DNA of 35,266 bases from Nitrosomonas sp. (GTDB taxonomy: Bacteria; Pseudomonadota; Gammaproteobacteria; Burkholderiales; Nitrosomonadaceae): assembly GCA_021604405.1 (NCBI GenBank), contig BQJA01000030.1, positions 1 through 35,266 on the forward strand. Reading direction: 5' to 3'. The notes under the pieces were generated by a model, which was not told the DNA's origin, searched no databases, and saw only the letters and a program-made list of their open reading frames with translations. Shown in pieces: positions 7,341 through 16,306 of the stretch. A program made the translations under genes and the position numbers. Positions within the stretch are counted from its first letter, which is position 1. Every line of letters starts with the position of its first letter.

Positions 7341-10136
7341 TTATCCACTATTACGCAGTCCGGCAGTCACCCCGTTAATGGTCAAATGAATGGCGCGTTT
7401 TACTTCATCCCCATCATCTCCGGAACGATAGCGGCGCAATAACTCCACTTGAAGGTGATTAAAAGGATCAATATACGGCGTACGATTAAGAATACTGCGT
7501 GCCAGTGTCGGATTCTCCTGTAATAATCTGGAATGACCCGTTATGGCGAACAGCCATTTCACACAGAGGTCCCATTCTTCCTGAATCCGCCCAAAAATCT
7601 GCTCGCGCAATTTAATATCGGTGACCAGCTCCGCATAGCGCGAAGCGATCGCCATATCAGATTTTGCCAGCACCATATCCATATTGGATAGCAGCGTTTG
7701 CATAAACGGCCAGGTACGATACATTTCCTGCAGCAGCGCCAAGCCTTGGTCCTCGCGTTGAATAAATGCTTCCACTGCATGGCCGAATCCATACCAGCCC
7801 GGAATCATGGCTCGATTAAGACTCCAGCTAAAAACCCAGGGAATAGCACGCAAGTCCTCAATCTTATCTGATTTTTTCCGTGAAGACGGCCGGCTGCCAA
7901 TATGCAGTCCGTCTATTTCCCGGATTGGTGTCGATTCCTGGAAGTATTGCAAAAAACCAGGCGTCTTAAAGACCAGATCTTGATAGGCTGCAAACGACTC
8001 CGATGCCAGCATTTCCATGGTTTGATAGTAATGCGGCGCATTTTCTCCGATCGGATCATGACCCAATAATGTCGCTTCAATTGTTGCAGCCACCAGTGTT
8101 TCAAGGTTGCGCCGCCCTATTTCCGGTTCCGCATATTTACTGCTGATAACTTCACCTTGTTCGGTGACGCGTATTTGACCATTCACGCTTCGGGGCGGTT
8201 GCGCCAATATGCCTTGATAACTGGGCCCACCCCCTCGGCCGACCGTTCCGCCACGCCCATGGAACAAGCGCAATTCAATATTATGTTTTTTGAACACCTT
8301 GGTCAGCTCAATTTCCGCTTTATAGATTTCCCAGTTAGAGGTGAGAAAACCGCCATCCTTATTACTATCGGAATAACCCAGCATCACTTCTTGTACATTC
8401 CCGCGCGAGTGCAGTAACTTACGATAGTACGGCAAGGAAAATAATTCATCCATAATCGTACTGCAACTGCGCAAGTCTTCAATTGTCTCAAACAATGGAA
8501 TGATATTTAGACCCAGATGAGGGATTTCACCCGCCTGCAGTAAACCAACTTCTTTTAACAGCAGTGCAAGCTCCAGGATATTAATAACACTCGTGGTCAT
8601 GGAAATAATGTAGTTTGGCAACGCTGCCCGTCCAAAACGGCGCTGAATTTCAACCGCCATTTGCAGAATACGTATCTCACTCTGTGAGTGCTCAGAATAA
8701 TCAAGATAAGGCGAGTGCAATGGCCGTGGGCTGCTGATTTCCGACAGTAACCAGTCAATCCGTTCAGCAGTTGTCAGCTTAAGATAATCGTTACGGTGCG
8801 TGCCCAGCTCGAATAATTCAGTGACTACTTGCTCATGGACTTTGCTGTGTTGACGCATGTCTAACGAAGCCAAGTGGAAACCGAAAACATCTGCTGCACG
8901 CCGTAAATCACGTAAAGCGCCACGCGCTACCCAATTTGATTTATGCTGTTTTAAAGAGTCGATGACGACATCGAGATCGTGTATGAATTCCGCACTATCT
9001 GCATAGGGCTCAGCGGTTTTCTCCATCGGGTCACGCTGTGAGAAAGTATGGCCAAGCCGCTTATTGGTCGCGATCAAGCGTGCAAAAATACAGCGTAACG
9101 CACGACGATAGGGCTCATCAATACGGCTAACGGGAATATCAGTTGATGCGGCCGCCAACTCTTCCAATTCATTACTCACATTTACCAGTCGCTCCGCCAT
9201 GCTCATGGTGCGTCCGATCTTATCCACTTCGTTAATATAAAAAGCTAACGCTGTGGCTGACTGACGTTCAGCTGCGTGCAACATCACTTGATGCGTAACA
9301 AAAGGGTTCCCGTCACGATCACTGCCAATCCAGCTCCCCATACGTAAAAATGACGAAACAGGCGGCGCATCTTCAGCCATGTAACGTTCCAGCAGGTTTT
9401 CTATTTTTGCGTAGATATAAGGTATCTCGCTAAAAAACGTATAGTTATAATAAATTAAACCGTTTTCGATCTCATCATGGACGGATAACCGAACAGACCG
9501 CAGCATGCGCGTTTGCCATAATACTTCAATGGATGCACGCATCTCCTCCTCATTGCGGCGTTGTTCATTCGGCGTTAATTGCGTGCGGGCGCGTTCTTTC
9601 AGCAATCGTTCAATATTTAATTGGCAGTCAAGAATACTTCTGCGCTGCACTTCGGTCGGATGCGCTGTCAATACTGGCGATACCATTGCTTTGGTAAAAA
9701 ACTTGGTCAATACCGCGCGATCTATCCCGTGGCTAAAAACCCGCTCAAGTGCCAAAGTTACGCCACCAGGCTGTGGCGGAGAGCCGGCACATAAATGGAC
9801 GCGACGACGACGATTATGATGAATATCTTCGGCAATATTACAAAGCAATGAAAAGTAACTGAATGCGCGCATTACCGGCACAATAGCTGTATTACTTAGC
9901 CGAGTCAGTATGTTATCAAGTTCACGGCGTGCTTTGGGATCCTGCTCGCGATGGAAACGAACCGCTGTTTGGCGGATATTTTCAACCAGTTCAAAAGTCG
10001 CTTCACCTTCTTGCTCGAGTATCGTGTCACCCAGCATGCGTCCCAAAAAACGGATATCTTTACGCAGCGGTAAATCCTTATCGGGGATCAGATCATTATC
10101 AGTCTGGCTATTTTCAGTAGTAACTTTCTTCATCAT
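7341..10136 (-). CDS. ppc: Phosphoenolpyruvate carboxylase
   Basis: The enzyme carboxylates PEP with bicarbonate to oxaloacetate, feeding the TCA cycle and aspartate-family synthesis in the cytoplasm. Family motifs are complete: TAHPTE with the catalytic His near residue 159, GSWIGSDRDGNPFVT, GYSDSNKDGGFLTSNW, the glycine-rich FHGRGGTVGRGGGP (His626 onward), VTEQGEVISSKYAEPEIGRR, and the C-terminal NGVTAGLRNSG. I chose the ATG at 10136-10134 (931 residues). The frame remains open to 10205, but the extra 23 residues ([10 protein letters not shown]...) do not resemble PEPC and would use up most of the ppc-hemC divergent spacer. A second ATG follows directly (MMKK) and could also serve. The gene appears monocistronic. 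Confidence 0.96.
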   Translation of the reverse strand: MMKKVTTENSQTDNDLIPDKDLPLRKDIRFLGRMLGDTILEQEGEATFELVENIRQTAVRFHREQDPKARRELDNILTRLSNTAIVPVMRAFSYFSLLCNIAEDIHHNRRRRVHLCAGSPPQPGGVTLALERVFSHGIDRAVLTKFFTKAMVSPVLTAHPTEVQRRSILDCQLNIERLLKERARTQLTPNEQRRNEEEMRASIEVLWQTRMLRSVRLSVHDEIENGLIYYNYTFFSEIPYIYAKIENLLERYMAEDAPPVSSFLRMGSWIGSDRDGNPFVTHQVMLHAAERQSATALAFYINEVDKIGRTMSMAERLVNVSNELEELAAASTDIPVSRIDEPYRRALRCIFARLIATNKRLGHTFSQRDPMEKTAEPYADSAEFIHDLDVVIDSLKQHKSNWVARGALRDLRRAADVFGFHLASLDMRQHSKVHEQVVTELFELGTHRNDYLKLTTAERIDWLLSEISSPRPLHSPYLDYSEHSQSEIRILQMAVEIQRRFGRAALPNYIISMTTSVINILELALLLKEVGLLQAGEIPHLGLNIIPLFETIEDLRSCSTIMDELFSLPYYRKLLHSRGNVQEVMLGYSDSNKDGGFLTSNWEIYKAEIELTKVFKKHNIELRLFHGRGGTVGRGGGPSYQGILAQPPRSVNGQIRVTEQGEVISSKYAEPEIGRRNLETLVAATIEATLLGHDPIGENAPHYYQTMEMLASESFAAYQDLVFKTPGFLQYFQESTPIREIDGLHIGSRPSSRKKSDKIEDLRAIPWVFSWSLNRAMIPGWYGFGHAVEAFIQREDQGLALLQEMYRTWPFMQTLLSNMDMVLAKSDMAIASRYAELVTDIKLREQIFGRIQEEWDLCVKWLFAITGHSRLLQENPTLARSILNRTPYIDPFNHLQVELLRRYRSGDDGDEVKRAIHLTINGVTAGLRNSG

Positions 10137-10256
10137 GCAACGTCGCCTGAAATATAAAAAGTTGGAAAACATGCATACACCCAAGTAAAGGATGGCACCA
10201 GCCATGCTAAAATAGCCACTATCGAGAAATTTTGTAATCTTTTCATTTCAATATCA
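10137..10256. promoter_or_regulatory. Divergent promoter region between ppc and hemC
   Basis: These 120 bp separate the divergently read ppc and hemC starts and must hold both promoters, unless either gene is read from elsewhere. I did not find a consensus -35/-10 pair I would defend on either strand. The assignment rests on gene arrangement only. Confidence 0.45.
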
Positions 10257-11201
10257 ATGTCCAGTTCATTTGTTACCCCCCAAAAAATTATCATAGCTTC
10301 ACGTGAAAGCCTGCTTGCCATGTGGCAAGCTAATTTTATCAAGCGGCGATTACGCGAATTATACCCGCAAACCGAGATCAACATACTTGGCATGACGACG
10401 CGCGGTGATCAAATACTAGATAAAACACTGTCAAAAATAGGCGGCAAGGGTCTTTTCATTAAAGAACTGGAACAGGCATTGGCCGATGGCCGTGCGGATA
10501 TCGCCGTTCATTCCATGAAAGATTTACCCATGAATATCCCTGACGGTTTTATGCTGGCGGCCATTACCGAACGCGAAGATCCCCGCGATGCATTTGTGTC
10601 AAATCAATATCCCAGTGTTGATGCGCTCCCGGCTGGCAGTATCATTGGCACATCCAGCCTGCGACGCGAAAGTCAATTACGCGCACAATTTCCACATTTA
10701 AAGATTCAGCCGCTGCGCGGCAATGTACAGACGCGACTGCGCAAGCTCGACGAAGGGCAATATGCCGCCATTATCCTGGCCGCTGCCGGTTTGAAGCGGC
10801 TGGAATTATCTGAGCGGATCACCATGCTTTTGAATACGCAATCAAGTTTACCGGCAGTAGGCCAAGGCGCATTGGGCATTGAATGTCGCGCCGATCGGCC
10901 TGATCTGGCGCAGTTTTTGCGACCGTTACATCACCTTGAAACAGCGCAGTGTGTCGAAGCAGAACGTGCCATGAGCCGCTTACTAGGTGGGAGCTGCCAG
11001 GTGCCGCTCGGTGGTTTTGCTGAAATTATCAATGGCAGATTACATCTGCAAGGATTTGTTGCCACCCCTGATGGCAAACGTATGATCAGTGAAGCGGCGA
11101 CCGGGAAACCGGAAACGGGTCAAGAAATGGGTGAGCAGTTAGCGCAAAATTTGAAAAAACAAGGCGCTGATGAAATACTGGCAACATTGCTGGAAACTTG
11201 A
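10257..11201 (+). CDS. hemC: Hydroxymethylbilane synthase (porphobilinogen deaminase)
   Basis: This enzyme polymerises four porphobilinogens into hydroxymethylbilane in tetrapyrrole synthesis. It is 314 residues, the usual size. Recognisable parts are the N-terminal [72 protein letters not shown], and the cofactor-binding [12 protein letters not shown], where Cys247 should carry the dipyrromethane cofactor. It is the first gene of hemC-hemD-hemX-hemY. The ATG at 10257 is the first in frame and gives a normal N-terminus. Confidence 0.97.
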   Translation: MSSSFVTPQKIIIASRESLLAMWQANFIKRRLRELYPQTEINILGMTTRGDQILDKTLSKIGGKGLFIKELEQALADGRADIAVHSMKDLPMNIPDGFMLAAITEREDPRDAFVSNQYPSVDALPAGSIIGTSSLRRESQLRAQFPHLKIQPLRGNVQTRLRKLDEGQYAAIILAAAGLKRLELSERITMLLNTQSSLPAVGQGALGIECRADRPDLAQFLRPLHHLETAQCVEAERAMSRLLGGSCQVPLGGFAEIINGRLHLQGFVATPDGKRMISEAATGKPETGQEMGEQLAQNLKKQGADEILATLLET

Positions 11202-11208
11202 GGATAAC

Positions 11209-11997
11209 TTGTCTGCCACCAAACCATTAACGGGAATCGGTATTCTCGTCACACGACCGGCGCATCAAGCGCACCATCTTGCAGATGGAATTAAAGCACT
11301 GGGTGGTAATGCAATCTTATTTCCAGTCCTGGAAATAACCAGTGTTAAGGATTTGCAGCCATTAACGGAATTAATTGGCCGCTTGGATACATTTGATTTC
11401 GCGATTTTTGTCAGTCCAAATGCTGTTAACAATGCAATGCCTCTGATCAACGCCAGGCAGAAACTTCCACCCAGCCTAAAAATCGCCACCGTTGGCAAGG
11501 GAAGCGCTGAAGCATTGCAATGCTTCGGCATTCGCCACGTTATCGTTCCAAGCAATCGTTTTGATAGTGAAGCATTGCTTGAAAGCGCTGAACTCCAGAA
11601 TATGAAAAAAAAGCGTGTGATAATTTTTCGTGGTAATGACGGGCGGCGGCTACTTGGCGACACATTAACCAAACGTGGCGCTATCGTGGAATATGCTGCC
11701 TGTTATCACCGCGGGAAGCCGGTTGTTGACCCAACCCCACTTTTAAATACTTGGGAAAACAATCATCTTAATGCAATTACCATTACCAGCAGCGAAGGAT
11801 TGCATAATTTATTTGACATGATAGGGGAACTTGGCCAACAATTACTAAAAGTAACGCCGTTATTTACTTCACATCAACGGATTGCCCAAACCGCAAAAGA
11901 GCTCGGGCTCACTCTAGTGGTAACCACAGCCCCTGGCGATAAGGGCCTGCTTCTGGGGCTACAGGATTATTTTCAGGCAATTAATAGCCAGGGATAA
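11209..11997 (+). CDS. hemD: Uroporphyrinogen-III synthase
   Basis: This protein cyclises hydroxymethylbilane to uroporphyrinogen III, the step after HemC. The family is poorly conserved; support comes from the start GIGILVTRPAHQAHHLADGI, the central VSPNAVNNAM and VGKGSAEAL segments, the late TITSSEGLHNLFDM, and its place after hemC. The start is uncertain. An ATG at 11170 would overlap hemC by 32 nt and add 13 residues (MKYWQHCW...) unlike the family. I prefer the TTG at 11209, just after the hemC stop, with GAGGA at 11200-11204, although the spacing is short. From this TTG the protein is 262 residues. Confidence 0.9.
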   Translation: MSATKPLTGIGILVTRPAHQAHHLADGIKALGGNAILFPVLEITSVKDLQPLTELIGRLDTFDFAIFVSPNAVNNAMPLINARQKLPPSLKIATVGKGSAEALQCFGIRHVIVPSNRFDSEALLESAELQNMKKKRVIIFRGNDGRRLLGDTLTKRGAIVEYAACYHRGKPVVDPTPLLNTWENNHLNAITITSSEGLHNLFDMIGELGQQLLKVTPLFTSHQRIAQTAKELGLTLVVTTAPGDKGLLLGLQDYFQAINSQG

Positions 11998-12005
11998 GTT
12001 CTAAC

Positions 12006-13037
12006 ATGAATAGAGAAACCCATTACACTGAAAAACCACGGCGCCGACTATTGCCACTATTTATCATAATAATAATAATTGCCGCGCTTGCTGCATGGCA
12101 ATGGCCAACAATCAACCGCCAATTTGTAAAAATACAACAGACAGTCAAAAGCCATATTGATGAAATTGATGCGCTTGGCGAAAAAAAACGTATGTTAATG
12201 GCTGACGTGGCGGCAACACGGCAAGCCGCAGAAGAACGATTAAGTCAATATGAGATCAGGCTGGCCGAATCAAAAAAACATCAGGAGGCGTTCGACGCCA
12301 TTTCTGAAGAATCAGCAAATGATCCAATCGGCGAGGCACTGGAAGATATAGAACAACAAATTATTTTTGCCGATCTGCATTTGAACCTCGGTGGCAACGT
12401 CAAAGCTGCATTGAGTGCGATGCAGGAAGCACAATTTCTTGTTCAAGAAATAGAAGATGAAGATTTGTCTTCGCTACAAAACAAACTTGAGCAAGACATT
12501 GAAAATCTGCAGGCAGTATCGTCAAAAGAGACAGCGGCGATTATTTCTTATGTCAATGATCTTGCTGAAAAAATTGACACAATGCCACTGCTAATGGACG
12601 ACAACCTCACAGAAGTCGATATCGATGTTACGCCAAATCATATACCCGTGAGCAGAGATAGCCGATGGTTTAAATTCATCGATGAACTGTGGCAAGACAC
12701 CCAGTCATTTATCCATGTGCAAGAAGTGAGTCGGCCTGTTGTCCAATTACTATCCCCATCACAAATTTATTTTTTACGTGAAAACCTTAAGTTGAAGTTT
12801 TTATTAATGCGATTTTCGCTGCTTTCACATGACTTTGACAGTTTCAACGCAGATCTGCAAGTAGCAGTTAGTTGGATTAACCAATACTTTGATAGAAATT
12901 CTGAGCCTGTAACTGACATGCTTCATGCATTGGCGCAATTGCAGGATGACAAAAGCGGATTAGAATTACCGAACGTCTCCGCAAGCCTGGAAGAAATACA
13001 TAATTATCGAATTAAGCGCGACGAGGAGAATAAATGA
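12006..13037 (+). CDS. hemX: HemX-family membrane protein
   Basis: This is a 343-residue protein with a short cytoplasmic basic N-terminus, one membrane helix (about residues 15-31, LLPLFIIIIIIAALAAWQWP) and a long charged periplasmic part with coiled-coil character (about 45-105, rich in Glu, Gln, Arg and Ala). This is the layout of the HemX family, often labelled uroporphyrinogen-III C-methyltransferase, though the label is doubtful because no SAM-binding methyltransferase domain is visible. It sits 8 bp after hemD and its stop overlaps the hemY start as ATGA (13034-13037). A scaffolding or regulatory role in tetrapyrrole synthesis is an inference from context. Confidence 0.88.
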   Translation: MNRETHYTEKPRRRLLPLFIIIIIIAALAAWQWPTINRQFVKIQQTVKSHIDEIDALGEKKRMLMADVAATRQAAEERLSQYEIRLAESKKHQEAFDAISEESANDPIGEALEDIEQQIIFADLHLNLGGNVKAALSAMQEAQFLVQEIEDEDLSSLQNKLEQDIENLQAVSSKETAAIISYVNDLAEKIDTMPLLMDDNLTEVDIDVTPNHIPVSRDSRWFKFIDELWQDTQSFIHVQEVSRPVVQLLSPSQIYFLRENLKLKFLLMRFSLLSHDFDSFNADLQVAVSWINQYFDRNSEPVTDMLHALAQLQDDKSGLELPNVSASLEEIHNYRIKRDEENK

Positions 13038-14209
13038 GACTGATTCTATGGTTATTGGCACTTTCCGCTGCGGCAGTAGCCGTAGTGTTTGCCGCCAAAT
13101 ATAACGATGGCTACGTTTTATTAGTCAAGCAACCTTACCAGATCGAATTGGCACTTAATATATTTATTATGGCGCTAATCGCGGCATTTTTTATATTCTA
13201 TATTGCCGCACGACTATTATTACGAATTTTTAATTTCAGCCAACGACACCGCCATAAAAAAGCCAATGTCATGATGACAACGGGTCTCAAATCCTTTTTT
13301 GAGGGTGATTATGCTACCGCAAAAAAAACTGCACCCATTGCCTTCAAAAACGCTGACTCTTCAACCGTTAAAGCAATTAATGCGGTCATTGCAGCACGAT
13401 CTGCTCACAAACTGGAAGAATTTTCACAGCGGGATAATTATCTAAACATGGCAGCAAAAGATGCGCCTGATGAAAGAGCATTACGGCTGGTAACGCAGGC
13501 TGAATTATTATTGGACCAGGGCCATCCTCATCAAGCGCTTGAAACGTTACAGTCATTATATTCGACCGGCGGACTGCAGCAAACGGCCGTTCTTCAATTA
13601 GAACTGAAAGCGCAACAGCAAGCTGGGAATTGGTATGCAGTGTTGGAGTTAACAGAATTACTACAGAAACGCCGGCCTGTTAATAAAGCATTAATCAGGG
13701 AAATCAGATTACATGCCCATATTGAAAATATAAAAAAACATGCAACTAATCTGTCCTCATTAAACAAGTATTGGCACCATTTATCAACTGAAGAAAAAAC
13801 AGACAGCAAACTTGCTATTGCTGCTGCCCGGGCTTATATGGCGCTCGGGAATTGCGACATGGCTCATGAGATAATCGAACATAGTATTACAACTGACTGG
13901 AATCCTGAGTTAATTATTCTCTATTCCGAATGTCTGGACTACCATGTCAGCAGACAGATTGAAAAGGCTGAAGTCTGGCTCAAAGCCCAACCAAACAACG
14001 CCCAACTATTATTAACACTGGGCAAGCTGTGCACGCACTGCGAATTGTGGGGTAAAGCGCAAAACTATCTGGAAGCCAGTCTGTCTGTAGAGCAAAGCCA
14101 TGCTGCGCATCTAGCCTTGGCTCAATTACATGAAAAACTTGGAAAACATGAGCTGGCAATGGACCAATACAACAAGGGGCTCGGCTTGACGTTAAAACAA
14201 CTGGGTTAA
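13034..14209 (+). CDS. hemY: HemY-family TPR membrane protein
   Basis: This is a 391-residue protein with two N-terminal membrane helices (about residues 2-20 and 40-66) in the HemY_N arrangement, followed by helical tetratricopeptide-like repeats (for example LLLDQGHPHQALETLQSLY, and HLALAQLHEKLGKHELAMDQ near the C-terminus). It is the last gene of the hem operon and is translationally coupled to hemX. This is the gamma/beta-proteobacterial HemY, not the protoporphyrinogen oxidase of the same name in Bacillus. Its biochemical role is not settled; a part in haem-pathway assembly is usual speculation. It overlaps the convergent reductase gene by 4 nt at the stop codons. Confidence 0.9.
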   Translation: MRLILWLLALSAAAVAVVFAAKYNDGYVLLVKQPYQIELALNIFIMALIAAFFIFYIAARLLLRIFNFSQRHRHKKANVMMTTGLKSFFEGDYATAKKTAPIAFKNADSSTVKAINAVIAARSAHKLEEFSQRDNYLNMAAKDAPDERALRLVTQAELLLDQGHPHQALETLQSLYSTGGLQQTAVLQLELKAQQQAGNWYAVLELTELLQKRRPVNKALIREIRLHAHIENIKKHATNLSSLNKYWHHLSTEEKTDSKLAIAAARAYMALGNCDMAHEIIEHSITTDWNPELIILYSECLDYHVSRQIEKAEVWLKAQPNNAQLLLTLGKLCTHCELWGKAQNYLEASLSVEQSHAAHLALAQLHEKLGKHELAMDQYNKGLGLTLKQLG

Positions 14210-15255
14210 GGCTTCACTTCACCGGTTGAAGGAGTAAAAATATCTGAAAAAAACTGTTCTTTTGGTAAGCCACGGAGATCGGTAAAATCGGCAAATGCTG
14301 CTTTTACCATCAACGGTGAACCACAAGCGTACACATGGTGGTTGGTCAGGCTTTCAAAATCCTGTAGTACAGCTTGGTGTACCAAGCCGCTTCTACCATT
14401 CCATTCATCGGTTGGCAAAGCATCAGACAATACCGGAATATACGTAAAATTCTCATATTGCTGCTGCCATTGATTGACTAAGTCCGCCATATATAAATCA
14501 GCCTTAGTCCGGACACCCCAATAAAAAGTCACTTTTTTCTTCTTGAGAACCAGATCATTTTTTACGTGGAAAGCTTGTTCGAGTATGCTTTTTACAGGAG
14601 CAAATCCGGTACCACTCGCGACAAATATAACCGGCGTTTCCGGAGATGGCGTATCACGCAGAAAGAAAGAACCAAAAGGGCCTTCAAAACGCAAGATATC
14701 TTTCTCCTTCATCTCAGTAAAAACATGCTTGGCAAAAACACCCCCGGGGTAATTACGCGCATGCAATTGCAAAAACTCATCGTCATAAGGTGCATTAGCC
14801 AGGGAAAAACTGCGCCGCTCTCCGTCTTTTAGCAGAATGTCGATATACTGGCCTGCAAGAAACTGAAGCCGCTGACTGGTCGGCAGTTTAAGTGAGATAA
14901 TCATCACATCGGGAGCCGCACGCTCAAGCTTGTGAACACGACAAGGCAGTGTTTTTATCTGTATGTCCGCGATAGCGCTGATCTCATGACATTCAATAAC
15001 AAGGTCTGATAATGGCGCGGCACAGCAGAATAATGCCATCCCGACCTGTTTTTCTTTCTCTGTCAATGCCTCTTCATCATATTGGCCAAAATCGGCGGCA
15101 CCTTGTATTATTTTTCCTTTGCATGCGCCACAAGATCCATTTCGACAGCCATAAGGAAGTGAAAAGCCTTCACGCAACGCGGCCTGTAAAATTGTTTCTC
15201 CCGGTCTCACATCAAAAACATGATCACTCGGTTTTATAATGACTTGATGCGACAT
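14206..15255 (-). CDS. 2Fe-2S ferredoxin / FAD / NAD(P)H reductase (AscD-like)
   Basis: This is a 349-residue three-domain electron-transfer flavoprotein. Residues 1-90 are a plant-type ferredoxin domain with Cys37, Cys42 and Cys45 (CRNGSCGAC) and Cys77 or Cys78. Residues about 105-200 are the FAD domain with RSFSLANAP (148 onward). The rest is the NAD(P) domain with ASGTGFAPVKSILEQ (GTGFAP 215-220) and YACGSPLMV. The order matches CDP-6-deoxy-delta-3,4-glucoseen reductase and oxygenase reductase components. No sugar-biosynthesis or oxygenase partner is adjacent, so the specific name is a family label only. It is convergent with hemY, with overlapping stops, and divergent from the SDR gene. 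Confidence 0.9.
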   Translation of the reverse strand: MSHQVIIKPSDHVFDVRPGETILQAALREGFSLPYGCRNGSCGACKGKIIQGAADFGQYDEEALTEKEKQVGMALFCCAAPLSDLVIECHEISAIADIQIKTLPCRVHKLERAAPDVMIISLKLPTSQRLQFLAGQYIDILLKDGERRSFSLANAPYDDEFLQLHARNYPGGVFAKHVFTEMKEKDILRFEGPFGSFFLRDTPSPETPVIFVASGTGFAPVKSILEQAFHVKNDLVLKKKKVTFYWGVRTKADLYMADLVNQWQQQYENFTYIPVLSDALPTDEWNGRSGLVHQAVLQDFESLTNHHVYACGSPLMVKAAFADFTDLRGLPKEQFFSDIFTPSTGEVKP

Positions 15256-15299
15256 TATCTTAAACGAAAATAAACGGACAGTTAAAGAAATTACTTCCT

Positions 15300-16193
15300 A
15301 TGAAAAAAACACTATTAATCATTGGTTGCGGCGATGTGGCGCGCCGCGTCGCCCCTTTGCTGAATACACGTTACCGAATATTGGGCTTATGCCGTAATCC
15401 TGAAAATTCAAGCAAATTGCGACAGCATGGAATTATCCCGCTCTCGGGAGATCTTGATCACCCTAAGACACTGAATAAACTAGCAGGAAGTGCGCAAATG
15501 GTACTGCACCTCGCCCCTCCGGCCAACCACGGCGTCCGTGATACTCGTACTGCCAATCTACTGGCAGCACTGACCCGACAATTTAGTATACGGTATCCTA
15601 GAGCAAAAACTTTAATTTTACCACAACGACTAGTATATATCAGTACCAGTGGCGTATATGGCAACTGTGACGGCGCTCTGATCGATGAAACACGACTGGT
15701 TAATCCCGGCAGTGAACGTGCATTGCGCCGGATTAATGCTGAACGGCAAATACGTCATTGGGGAAAACGTAATCAGGTAAATATTTCAATTTTACGTGTT
15801 CCTGGGATTTATGCCGCCAACCGGCTTCCTTTGAAACGCTTGCGTGATGCAGCGCCTGTTCTATCGCCAGAAGATGATAGTTATACCAATCATATCCATG
15901 CCAATGACCTGGCTCGCATTATTTGCTCAGCGCTCCGGTATGCAAAACACGGCAGAATTTATCATGCTTGTGACGATTCCCACTTAAAAATGGGAGAATA
16001 CTTTGACTTGGTTGCGGACCGATTCGGTTTGTCGCGCCCGCCACGTATAAAGCGCAACCAGGCAGACGGACTCATATCACCCGCTATGCTGTCGTATATG
16101 GATGAATCAAGACGGCTAACGAATAATAGAATGAAACGTGAGTTACATATAACGTTACATTATCCAACTGTCTTTGAGGGAATAAGCAATTAA
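15300..16193 (+). CDS. NAD-dependent epimerase/dehydratase-fold protein (atypical SDR)
   Basis: This is a 297-residue extended-SDR protein. The N-terminal nucleotide-binding turn is IIGCGDVARRV (GxGxxA type). The STSGVYG strand lies at residues 115-121, and the substrate side contains ILRVPGIYAANRLPLKRL and YTNHIHANDLARII, as in YeeZ-like and NAD-dependent epimerase-like proteins. At the place of the catalytic YxxxK the sequence reads RALRRINAERQI, so both Tyr and Lys appear to be replaced by Arg. It may therefore bind a dinucleotide without classical SDR chemistry. It is divergent from the flavin reductase with a 44-bp spacer, and 113 bp precede pilC. Substrate unknown. Confidence 0.85.
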   Translation: MKKTLLIIGCGDVARRVAPLLNTRYRILGLCRNPENSSKLRQHGIIPLSGDLDHPKTLNKLAGSAQMVLHLAPPANHGVRDTRTANLLAALTRQFSIRYPRAKTLILPQRLVYISTSGVYGNCDGALIDETRLVNPGSERALRRINAERQIRHWGKRNQVNISILRVPGIYAANRLPLKRLRDAAPVLSPEDDSYTNHIHANDLARIICSALRYAKHGRIYHACDDSHLKMGEYFDLVADRFGLSRPPRIKRNQADGLISPAMLSYMDESRRLTNNRMKRELHITLHYPTVFEGISN

Positions 16194-16306
16194 GAAATTA
16201 AATCCACCTTACTTGTGGAATAAATCTCAATTATCGCTAAGCAATTCAAGAAATGATGCCGTTACAGCAAGAGAAAGTGAATTTCTAAAAGAATCAAGGA
16301 GTCAGC

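Noticed and set aside
7341..10205. Longer ppc frame starting at 10205 (954 residues)
   Set aside because: The 23 extra residues are unlike PEPC N-termini and would occupy most of the ppc-hemC divergent spacer. An ATG pair at 10136-10131 gives a normal protein.
11265..11672. 135-codon minus-strand frame
   Set aside because: It is inside hemD on the opposite strand and shows no family features.
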